DNA of 64,000 nt, taken from contig UZAN01039479.1 in NCBI GenBank assembly GCA_900618425.1, forward strand, positions 30,743 to 94,742, in the 5' to 3' direction. The DNA is from Echinostoma caproni. Lineage: Eukaryota > Platyhelminthes > Trematoda > Plagiorchiida > Echinostomatidae. Below, piece after piece: positions 13,835-25,200 of this stretch. The notes beneath the pieces were generated by a model. The model was not told the origin of the DNA. It saw nothing but the letters and a program-made list of their open reading frames with translations, and made no database searches. The position numbers were made by a program, and so were the translations under genes. Within the stretch, counting starts at the first letter, position 1. Each line of letters opens with the position of its first letter.

Positions 13835-13917
13835 CCTGAGGAGCAGTTATCAAAAATAATATTTATTCGTTGCAGCGTTTTCTTAATCTGACGATGCTAA
13901 TACTCAATGAAAAATAC
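13835..13917 (+). repeat. Dispersed repeat copy 2, inverted relative to copy 1
   Basis: Diverged copy of the repeat at 13594-13647 in opposite orientation, extended by TTTTCTTAATCTGACGATG, which is also nearly present at 60345-60367. Copies 1 and 2 lie about 190 bases apart as an inverted repeat. Confidence 0.55.
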
Positions 13918-15225
13918 AGTCAGTGGTATTGTTAGTTGATCTCTACACTAAACCGAAAATCCATCTTCCACATTATCAGTAGACCGGAGTACTTGTGCGA
14001 AACCTTTCTTCTACCTCTGTGTGCTTAAAACCGGCGGAATTTCAATGTCACTTACATTGGGTAGAGCACAGCAGGTTCCCAAGTTTGCGGTGGATAAGCA
14101 GCAAAAGATGATCAACTTATGACCAATCTACCAATCTTATTTGAACTTAGTTCACTGGTTCGGGGATCCAGTAGCTTTGCAGACAATGTCGGATGCGTTT
14201 TAGCTCAAGGTTCACAAAAGTATTGCTTCTTGTTATTCTTAATCTTTTCATATAGCGAACCAGATCGATTGCTTTTATTGGTGGCCTTCAGATTTAAACC
14301 TGCTTACCAATCTAGTTTTCAAAGCTTTTACTCATCTATTCGTTGATATTGGCCTCGAAGTTTAATTATGATAATAATTTGAAGCGAAAATTGTGTTCAT
14401 TACCTAATTGTATGACTAAACATTTGGTGGACCTAATACAAAATTTTAAAAAGGATATATGACACTTAACAAAATTCATATGAGACGTTAATGAAAATTA
14501 AATGCTGTTTCAGAAAACAATCCTTAATAACTAGCAACTGAAGGGTGAGCCTCCGTCTCCATCGACGTAAACATTATGTAACTCATATAAATGAATAATG
14601 AATATACTGGTCCAAAATCTGGGTGAGCTGTTTTGAAACAAGCAAGAGAGTTCCCACCGTCTTAAGCTCTGATAAGCGCTTAGTTTCCAATCAGTCTGTT
14701 GCGCCATCTCTTCTACCTACTTACTTTGCTTAATCTCTCAGTATTGTTCATAAGAAACATTAAATCTACGCCATCATCGCTACCTTGGATAGGCAACAAG
14801 GATAAAGTTCTGTAGCAGAAAACTGTTGGATAAATTTAATGAGTCTCCTATCCAACAAAGCCTTCTCATTGAAGCTCAGAGTGATAAAGTGTTTCCATCC
14901 GAAGCAGCCTGAAAAAAATGACATTTCATCTGAGTGGTGTTTATCCGCACGCACCAAACCAAAAAGGCGTCAACAGCCGAAAATCTCCAGGTTTGCGCAC
15001 AAACCTGAGGCCTCACAATGGTACTAGACGTCTAGTCGTACAATGGCTCAGAAAACGCGGTATATCTTTCATCTTCAATAAGATGCTACGTGATAACTTC
15101 ATGTTTTAGTCTTGCGTAGGCCGCTTCGGTCCTGGAAAAATGTGGGCTTAAGTTCTTCATTGCGCTACCGACATTGGTGAAGTAACTAAGTAGGAATGGA
15201 TAGAATTATACGGCAATCATCTGTT
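13918..15225. other. Non-coding stretch before an assembly gap
   Basis: No recognised gene. The part at 14830-15060 is less AT-rich and has overlapping open frames without known motifs. A perfect 14-base palindrome (ACTAGACGTCTAGT) is at 15023-15036. Confidence 0.5.
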
Positions 15226-15672
15226 NNNNNNNNNNNNNNNNNNNNNNNNNNNNNNNNNNNNNNNNNNNNNNNNNNNNNNNNNNNNNNNNNNNNNNNNNNN
15301 NNNNNNNNNNNNNNNNNNNNNNNNNNNNNNNNNNNNNNNNNNNNNNNNNNNNNNNNNNNNNNNNNNNNNNNNNNNNNNNNNNNNNNNNNNNNNNNNNNNN
15401 NNNNNNNNNNNNNNNNNNNNNNNNNNNNNNNNNNNNNNNNNNNNNNNNNNNNNNNNNNNNNNNNNNNNNNNNNNNNNNNNNNNNNNNNNNNNNNNNNNNN
15501 NNNNNNNNNNNNNNNNNNNNNNNNNNNNNNNNNNNNNNNNNNNNNNNNNNNNNNNNNNNNNNNNNNNNNNNNNNNNNNNNNNNNNNNNNNNNNNNNNNNN
15601 NNNNNNNNNNNNNNNNNNNNNNNNNNNNNNNNNNNNNNNNNNNNNNNNNNNNNNNNNNNNNNNNNNNNNNNN
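15226..15672. other. Assembly gap (447 N)
   Basis: Run of N. Any long frame crossing it is meaningless. Neither flank resembles a retroelement I recognise, unlike the two other large gaps in this window. Confidence 1.
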
Positions 15673-18600
15673 GCCCGAGATGATGGGATTAGCTTCTCTG
15701 ACGAGCTGCGTGACGTAAAATTGCAAATGCACCTTCTGACTTGAAAATAAAAGTAGAAATGCATCGAGTCCAGGTACCGTCTTCTCACAGAGCTGGAAAA
15801 CAAATTAGAACTTTTGGTTATGCTGGAACCTCGAGTGAAATGAAGAAACGAGCTTTAATTGCACCCACAGGATTATACTGGCCAGCACCGGACTTTACTC
15901 AGCGATTCCGCAGTTTTGTTTCATTTTGAATGGATTGATCACTTTTATTGCTGGTGGTTTTCCTGAACAAAATTTCAAAAACTCGGTTTGTGTGTATAAG
16001 CTGGAAGAGTCTTCGATGGTTACCCCAGAAAACATTTACTTTCCTTGCACCAGGCAAACCGGTTCAGTTGTTCTCGTGAGTGACGTTGCAGATACCACCG
16101 TGTCTTGTTTTGGTCCCAGTTTGTTTCCATGTATCAGTTCCTGTACATTAGAACTTGTGATTTATTAAAGAGATCCGATTTATCAGGCCCACTAGCCTCG
16201 TTTGCTGCCAGTAACATTGCACTTCTAATCCGATCCCATTAATCACGTGATACTTCACGTTGTCTGGATCGTAGGGCATTCCATTACTTTATTCCAGAAA
16301 AGGAGCAGAAAGTTAGGTCATTTGGACAGTGATGGAATAAGACAAGCTACACATTTCGACGGTGACCGGGTGGACAAAGAGTAGTCCACTAGTATCAGCA
16401 AATAAACGGTAGTCATCACCATTGTGTTCAATTCGGGTCAGCAAAGTCTCACTTCTTGTTTTACCAGTTTATAAGAAACCAAATAAGTTGAGAGTTTTGA
16501 GTGAACATGAAATCAGAAAAATGATCGATCCAAAGTGCCATATTCCACTTCACTAGCACTGAAGATTTTAAATTGGCTGGTTATGAAACGTTTGCGAACA
16601 AATCGTTAATCGCGGTGAACAGTTGGAATTGAATTCAGTTCACCCGAGCTAGGCGAACCGACTTTCAGTGTTGAATACTACTAGAAAATATTCACTCCAA
16701 ATGATTTCGAAACGATTTGTGAAAAACGAATGAATAACAAATTTGAAATGGGACAATTCACCAATAGCAGTGTCCGGTTCGGTGTCTGAAAAAGGCATAA
16801 TACTTTTATTAAAAAACTACCATACAATTTTCGTCTATTTTTGACATATTTAAGCCACAATAAACGTAACGTTTGGGACGGTATGTTTCTGTACTAAGAC
16901 AGATACAATGGGGAATGCGCATTATTTAGGGCAAGCCGTCCAAGATTTCTGTCAAAAAAATTTGCTACTCATTATCATCACCGAATCACTTTAAGAATTT
17001 AGCTTGAAATGCGTGTGAGTGTCATCCAGCACTTAGATTCACGGTTCTACGTAACAATGTACACGCCAGTGTAATAATGCCCAATCAGTAATGATCATCC
17101 ACGGCGCCAAATTTAACTGTGTTTATAATATACACATACGCCTACCATCGAATACGGAAACCAATGGGCTATTCGGTGATGAAAAACGGCTGTAGTCATG
17201 GGGTCACAGAGTGATCTGATGTGATATTTGTTACTAATTCACGGTGAACGATGTGATTGAAACTAGTATTCGGAAAAATCGGTCGTTAGTTTTCAAACGG
17301 CCCTCAGTGGTCTACTAAAGCTCTCTGGGAATTGAAAAACACGATGTTCCTAATCGGTGAATAAAAATGCCTATTCACATTGGATTAAGTCAAAACAAAA
17401 TTGAAATTTGTGCAACGAGCAGTTTGAACAAATGTTCGGGGTCAACTGCGTTCATATTCTCACACAAACAGCGCACTTTGAATTTGTAAACATCTCTGAA
17501 AGTGCGCTTTTTTTCGTGAGTAGTAAACTAATTTATTGCGGACTTCAAATTATTTTTCCAAGGAGGAAAGTAACAAAAATGTTCTCACCCTATTCGTTGA
17601 GTACAAAACTGAATCCCGGTAATCATCTAACCTGGCTTGAAAAATTCAACTGTTATTATTAACCTTTGAAGAATCTTCAGTGCTCGCTTTGTGATCTCAA
17701 TATCAATGTTTATCTGATGAGCGCAAATTATGTTTGAACAGCAATCGAGCATTAAAGGAGAAAAGGAAGGATTCCGTGAAGCAGAGGAGTGTCAAAATGG
17801 GACAAAACCCAGGTTATTTTATGGGACCGGGTGACCAACAAATTGGCTGATAGGGCTATACGGTTTTAGTCATCACCTAGTAACTTCATCACACATGGAA
17901 TGTTTTTTTTCAATCAAAAACGTTGATTCCACAATTAGAAAAGCTGAGCCCTGTCTGAAAAGCGACGCACCAAAGTGGAATCAAGTCGGATATGGCTTGA
18001 CGGATCTCTATTCGTCCAGTTTTCTTCCTCCCGTTTTACCTACCTAACAAGTGATTTTGGATCAACTGGATCGGTTACAGTTTTATTCTTAATTTTTGAT
18101 TGACTTCCAACACCGCAGATTATATAACGGTTTGGAAATTAGACTGCAATAAATATTTTTGTCAGCAATATTGTTAAAGAAGAAGGTTTAGCCTTCGAAA
18201 CGTGTTTCTTTCAAACGTGAAAAAAAATAAATACATCATGATTTATGATTTATTTCTTATTGTACAAATGACGTTCGAGCTTTAAAAACATCCTTTCTCT
18301 TTGATTCATCTAAAAAAGAAAAGTAACAATATAAACAGAATTAGTATTTTGCATCAATTTTGTATGCTCTCAGTCAGTTTTTTAAGCCAAATAAATAAAC
18401 TGAACTGTCATGCAATAGTACCATATATAATAATTTACATAATTACAGTAAAGAACGTTTGGATGATAGGGGTTGTCAGAGACTTTGGGGTTGAGTAAAA
18501 TATGTGCAGGGGAAAGCACGGCTTAGGAAACAGACAGAATAAAACTTAAACATACAAACTGTAGCGTAATTACCACTGGTAGACTGTGAGCGATAGACAA

Positions 18601-18907
18601 AGTAGACGATGGCTGCATAATACCAAATAATTCATCTAGGTAAAGTCAGGAAGTAATGGAAAACATGAAAACTTATGCCCAAAAGGAAATAGGTGGATGA
18701 AGTGCGGTCAACAGGTTGCATAACATGAATATAAGAAATTCATTAGAATAATTTATTTTACGGTCTACTCTGATTTCATTTATAACCAAATGTAGGATGT
18801 GCAGATGGAACGGTTTCGAAGCTCTTCTCTTGTTAGTAACGTTCGGAAAACCCAAGAGTTGAATTTCTTCGCTTATTTTATTTACATTTACTGGTGTTCA
18901 ATTTCAG
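15673..18907. other. Region upstream of the fibulin-like gene
   Basis: No coding exon is recognised. Frames at 15741-15929 and 15926-16168 lack known domains. A 10-bp perfect inverted repeat lies at 17470-17508. At 18186-18200 is a perfect GAAGG/CCTTC hairpin directly followed by GAAAC. The promoter and any 5' UTR exon of the downstream gene must lie here or further left, but I cannot place a core promoter. Confidence 0.5.
17470..17508. repeat. Perfect 10-bp inverted repeat
   Basis: AGCGCACTTT (17470-17479) is the exact reverse complement of AAAGTGCGCT (17499-17508), with a 19-base spacer. Outside it, CTCAC upstream and GTGAG downstream also pair. No coding context. Confidence 0.6.
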
Positions 18908-19209
18908 ATATGTCACTTTTCACCAGTCCCAGAGGAATCCCGTCCCTGTACAGTCCAAAATTCACATATCATCGTTCGCAGAGAGTCCCACAATTTCTCA
19001 TCATTCTCCTACTGTTACTCAATCATTCTTGGTCCATGGGACCTGTTCTGACCAGTTCATCCAGCTCGACAGTTGAATCTCTGTTCGAAAGTTGCTGCTC
19101 ACTCGGAAGGACTGCAGCTCAGACCATTGAATTCGTCGGTTTCAGTAACAATGAAACCGTGGAAACTTGTGCATCCGTATTACAATTAGAAATATCTGCC
19201 CCTTTACAA
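18908..19209 (+). CDS. Fibulin-like gene exon 1: signal peptide and first anaphylatoxin-like half
   Basis: The start codon at 18910 opens 100 codons ending at a GTGAGT donor (19210), phase 0. A long N-terminal region precedes a strongly hydrophobic core FLIILLLLL at residues 29-37, then NHSWSMG. This is a plausible signal peptide, with cleavage expected near residues 42-44. It is followed by Ser/Thr-rich sequence and CCSLGRTAAQ at 62-71, the start of an anaphylatoxin-like module, with a further cysteine at 87. N81-E-T is a glycosylation sequon. The ATG lies two bases after a TTTCAG acceptor (18902-18907), so an upstream 5' UTR exon or a spliced leader is probably joined here. The same frame is open further upstream, so a start at 18799 cannot be excluded, but it would bury the signal peptide. 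Confidence 0.68.
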
Positions 19210-22200
19210 GTGAGTTTGATGTGTTTATTTGCAAGCAATTATCCCGGGTAAAATTTCAGTCATATGTGGGAGGAATTCCTAAAATGTTGTTTACAATTCA
19301 ATGATATGGATGAGAATCAGCTTCTTTCTTTTTTTCTTATCCTTTTTTCATCCTTTGTATTACACTACCTTTTGTCGAATGCATAATGACAGAATTTTCA
19401 GGAACGGAAAAGCGGCCACTCAAAAGGATGTCGCACAACACAGAATGAGAAACGCCGGGTGGTGGGGGTTGGATTTGAACAAGTCCTGTGGAGCGATAAT
19501 TTACCGACCTTTACTACACGACAAACAGTGAATTTTTCCGGATTTGAAGCAATTTTGGTCAAGTATTTTCCACGGTGTTCACTTACATTTTCATTTATAA
19601 TACTTTGCTATTTCGATGCCATTGGCGTGTTTGTTGCAACTGGTTAATCCAACATATTAGCTGTCAATTCGACTGAAATTTTCACTCAGTTATTCTCCAC
19701 AGCTGCATACCTGAACACCCGCTTTATACAAATTGAATTTCTTTTCCGATATCCAACTTTGGAACTAAGAAATCTGTGAAAATTGTGTCTCTCTTTTAAA
19801 GGCCATGAGTCCATGGGTTAAACGGGGTCCGATCTCGACCATCATGTTCAATCATTTTGATTAGTTTTCGATATCCTATCGATTCTCTAATAGGCATGAA
19901 ATAATAGTTGTCACAAAATGCCATCAAGTCCTTTTTTAGTTTATGTTTTTCGCCAAAGTTAGTGTTCATTCATATTTCTCTCAGACTGGTAAACGTTTCT
20001 GAGTTCAATGACCGCGCTGAAATTCTGAATATAAGATATAAGAAGATAGTCACTTTATATCTGTTTTACGCTTTGCCAGGCAAGAGCATAAATGAGGTAA
20101 CAAAATATAGCGTTGAAGAAAACACATGAGGTTGTTGTAGGAAGAACAATTATTTTGACAAATTGATTTTTATCTCATGGGTGAAATGCGTAGAAATGTT
20201 ACTTGCGTTACGCAGATTTGATTTATTGACATCAATTAGCAAAACATGTCATTTAGAAACCGATAGTAGAAAAGTCAGCGTTTCATAATAAGGCACGTTT
20301 GTAGATGTTAAACAAATTCGAATATTGAAAACAAACTCCTTTGCAAACAAGGTTGTTCCTGTAATTCAGTCATCATCCGTCATCATCATCAGCCATCACT
20401 TCACTTACCTTCTTGATTTGATACCATAATAACTGACTCCTCACTAGTATAAGAACGGATTTCTGGTCTAGTTGGCACATGGTCACGTGCATTTCTGTTT
20501 ATTTGGAGACGCTCTGTAGATCGATTCAATCGCTCCGTTGTGTTTTCAGTAATCAGTTCCTTTGACATGGGACCGAATCGCACAAGTATTCGTTTTTTCT
20601 CAAGAACAAAATATCAATCTTGTTCCTTAAGTCATATCTATCATAAAACACTGTAGGTGTTTCGTGAAGTTCGAATTCGTTTTTTAAATATAATATCTCG
20701 TTTTTCTCGTTCTTTACAGACATTCAACATTGATGTTTTAAAGAAAAATCATGATTATAAAGTTATAGAAATCCAAAAGGACTTAAATGATTGTACATTC
20801 AAGCGTCACTTTTTAGATAGATATCAAACTGATCAACAGCTCAAATCTCTGCTAGTTGCATTGAATCAACTGGTTACAGTTCAACTGGTGATTTACTTAA
20901 AATTAATTTTAATCAAATAACGTTCGCCCAAAAGTAAACTGATTTTCATGTTCCTTTGTGACCATATTTGAAAAAAATATTTCTCATATAGAGTATTTAC
21001 CTGGTCCTTTCAAATGACAATAAAATGGTTCATTGAACAGGTAAATTGAAATCATATTGGCTCTGCTGGTTCTGTTTGTTGTAAGTTCCGGAAGAGCTGC
21101 CCGCGGTAATTTGATCTCCTCAGCACACACTTTCCTTTCCATTTTCAAAGTGCCAACCGATTTCTTTTCCTTCGCGCAAATTTCTACTACAATCGTCTTG
21201 TATAGACTGAAGCAAATATTGTGTTTGTGACTTTTTCTTATTTTTTCAAAACCCACGCAAATTTACTCCTGATGGAGGTCCATTTATTGCGTCCATCATT
21301 TGTGACAGCTGTGTAGGAACAACTGAATGATCAAAGTACTTTAGACATTCACGAACTTTATAACATAATAAAAACGTACCATAGTGTGTGCTGAGTCAAG
21401 CTTCTATCCATGTTGCTTAAGCGAATATTGGATTACAAATAAGAATTCCAAACTCTGATTTCGTTACACGGATTCTCAGAATTTTCTACCCGTTCATTAG
21501 GATATTCTGATATTTTAACAGCGGTTCACATCACTACTGACAATGCTCTCGTATAATTTTATTATATTTCATGTGAGTAATGGAGGATTTGGTTCAATAT
21601 CAAAGATTCGTCGTGTATATAGCAAATGAAGCGTGAACTGAAAAGCTTGAAGGCACTGGACAGCTGTTTCGACCTGGTTGGGTCTCATCAGCAGTGCGAA
21701 TCCATCGACCCAATTGGGAATTGAACCCAGGACCTCATGAGCAGAACACGAGCATGCTACCCACTCGGTCGATGGGCGATTGATTCGCACCGCTGATGAA
21801 ACCCAACCAGATCGAAACAGCTGTCCAGTGCTTCTGAGCTTTTCAGTTCACGCTTTGTTTGCTATGTACACGACGGATTCACCATTGAAATTATCATATA
21901 AGTTCAAAACTGAACCAGCGTATCAAGCATTCACTGTTTGTGGCATTGTGTCTGTCACTCGGGTCACTTTTGAAAAGCGCAATGAGGGACGCCAACTATT
22001 CCAGGACGTTAATGACTGCAAGTGGAGCGAAATAGGCATCTGATCGGATGAGCAGTTCAACAATTGTATTGCGTTTACAATGCGCCTCAAACATCGAAAG
22101 GCGGGTACACTGCTGATCCTAATGATCAAGAGTTTTTTCTGTTAGAAGTGGTAATTCCTAAATTTCAGTTGAACGCATGGTGGAAAGGTAATTAACAAAC

Positions 22201-25200
22201 GGATCAGCACCAAAATCATGTGATCGGGAAAATCATTGTTTAACGTTCTTTTCAATTGGATTGTAATTTACCACAGAACTTTGTCCACCCCCCCCCCCTN
22301 GTCTGCAGACGCCGAACAACATCGGGAGTTCTCTCGGCGATTTTGGTGTCAACGAGTTAAACACTTGTGTTGCGTCTCAACCCGACGAAACAGGGCATGC
22401 CGGATAGGTGCTGATCACATCCTGAAGGATCATGGAAGTAATTGCTCAGCAGCTATTTTGAGGAATCTGGTTGAGCAGCGTTTTCTTGCCGTAACCAAGG
22501 TATGGTTTGCTAAAATTAACCATGATTTTTCAACCCAACATCAATAAACTCGATTATCTATTGTGAGGATGTTTACATATTTGATAATCTGTTACACCTG
22601 TTGAATTTTGTAATAGTTTATTATTCAGATCAGCGACGGTTTCTACAGTACTTTTCTTGCTTTTAAACCGTGCCTAAGGAAATTGCACAATGGAACAGAT
22701 TAACTTGAAAATAAGGAATATTTCTTACCAACCAGCAGTGATGGATATTCCTTCATTCAAGAACGGTTGCACTTTAATTGGACATGACAGCAATCATTGG
22801 AAGTACAGGCCACATGTTTTATGCCAAGACATTCAGTTATAAATCAGGGTTCCGCTTTTAATTATTCTATCCATCAACCACAGAAATAATTTACGCTATA
22901 TATGTTTGATTTCACGTAAATCAATTATTCCCACCTCTGTTAACTTTATGAAATGCAAAGTGATTCCGTCATGAAGTATCTGCGTAGCATTATAGAAAAC
23001 AAAATGCAACAATGAGTCAAATGACACTATAGTTCTCGTGTTGCAGAACAACACACATAAGGGTAATATAGGGTAAAAACCATTGCCCACCAAATAGATG
23101 AAAAAATAAGTTGCATTCTTTTCACCCAACCGATAAATGCTGCATTGAAACTCGAGTATGCCGGAACAGGTTTTGCGATACCAATCAACCACCACTGTAC
23201 AGTGGTTCTCCGTCACCCAATCCGTATCGTACAGTTTAGGCCATAAACTATTGGAATTACATTCGGCTAAGATTCAAGGAACGTTAGCACGCACTTGCAC
23301 GCGATTGTGTCACTGGCCTGGGCCCATGAATGAAATGATTAGATCAGTAGGTCGCTGGTTTTAATCGCTCGCGCATCGGCAGTAAGTGTACTTTTAAAAA
23401 ACTAGTGCAGATTGGATAGAAATACAACGTTTAGCCTGCTACCGGTAAACGCAAAACAGCAAACCCAGTTACGATCGCCAGATATTTGACCTGATGCACA
23501 GTGCATGTAGTCGTAAGAGTAATTGATTGTCCTTCCTGGAAGTATATCTGACTGCTGGAAAATATCGAGTGCTACATGAAATCTGGAGTTTAGTTGTTCA
23601 TTTTCTTTAACTTTACAAACCTATTTGAGACTACATAAGAGTTCAAAGCCTTTTGCGCTTTCTGTGTACATTCAGAGAAGACCCCGTCTGGCGGGAAAAG
23701 AAGAAGAAAACTGCATCACGATAAAACCGGCAACTCGGAGCAACTTTATAGAATCATATTTACCAATAAATTGAGGGTTATTTCCTGTGAAGATACTTTA
23801 TTCTAAGGGAACGTTTAAGGGTGAAAAATAAGTTGTGGGTTGAGGCCAGCTCTTGTGAAGTCTGATACCTTTCAAGTTGTTGCTATGAAGTATAATAATA
23901 ATGATAATAATAATAATAACAATAATTATTATTATTATTACTATTATTATTTATCACTATTTACCTTTTTCTTTTTCAGGAATGTTGTCTCTGTCAACTA
24001 GTTTGGATGGCCAATCGTACCAACCACGAAGCTTGGAAAGAATTGCGGGAGCAAGCTGAAGATACAGCATGCCCCGGTGCTGGCTGTTGCAGTCTGTTAC
24101 GAAATGGTGCGTTTTATTACTTTGTTTGGATACGATTGTACATATTACTGGGTCCCCAGGCAGTTCAGTGAAGGTGCCACTGGATGAAATAGAATGTTCC
24201 ATGCAATAGTGTTCAGTACTTGGATATTCTCACCCAATAATTTATGAGGGTAACTATAAGGAGACTTTGATTCTCCACCACAGGAATTCAACCGACTGAT
24301 GACATCATGGACAATTCACAGTTGATTTTTCTTTATTTCTGGATGTCTAGCCTCGGATCATTGACCTCCAATCTTTTTATGTCAATTAACTGCACGCGCT
24401 TTGGGTTATCATTGGCTGGATCATGAGTTCAAGAGTGAATTGCTTTGGGGAAGAACTGCGCCGATTGCTCAAATCGAAAATGGTTTATGTCGATAGCTTT
24501 ATTGAATACACTCCCAGATTACCTAATCTCTTTATTGAAGAAAAACATCTATGTGAGTTACATAGGAGATATTGCCAGGTAACTCACTAACAGAATTCTT
24601 GAATCCAATCAACTGGCGTTGTACAATGACCGAAATCTGTGATTAAAGTTGGTTGGGGAATCAAAGAACTCCCCTATCTCGTCTCTAGCCCATATTTTAC
24701 TATTCTCATATGATATCCTGTGAAATGCTGCAACCAATACGATGCACTAATCTGCAGATAATTCGTTAAAAAAGCAGATCACAACTTTTGTTGTCCCTTT
24801 CAGCAGTATTCCAAAACCCGTATTCACGTGAAAATTGACCCGTTTCAGCCGGAAGCGTTTAAAACATCGGACAGAAGCGATTCATACTAAAGTCATGTGT
24901 GTTACTCATATATCTATCAAGGTATTTGTATAGGAAAGAAAAAGTCAGATTGAGGGAAATGCATATTGGTGGTAGAAACGGTTTACTTATATTTGAGACA
25001 GGTGCAGGTATATTTTAGCGAAAACCATTTTGCAATAAAAAGCGTAAATAAACACCATATGCCTAGAAACACACGAAGTGTTACTCACAGCTGAAAACGT
25101 ATGAATAAAGTACTCTGTTAAATAGACTTGTTCTATCTGGATTCTTGATCAGGTAGTGAACGAGAAAATAGAATGTTTAATTGAAAAGCAAGTTGTGTTC

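Larger units (their letters stand above)
19210..23979. other. Intron 1
   Basis: Bounded by GTGAGT at 19210 and a CTTTTTCTTTTTCAG-type acceptor at 23979. It contains the inverted SINE/hammerhead pair (21577-21890), an orphan exon-like frame (22309-22499), a C homopolymer with an N at 22300, and an ATA/TTA repeat just before exon 2. No other coding sequence is recognised. Confidence 0.65.

Noticed and set aside
15186..15803. Long open frames around 15.2-15.8 kb
   Set aside because: They span the 447-N gap; the few real residues match nothing.
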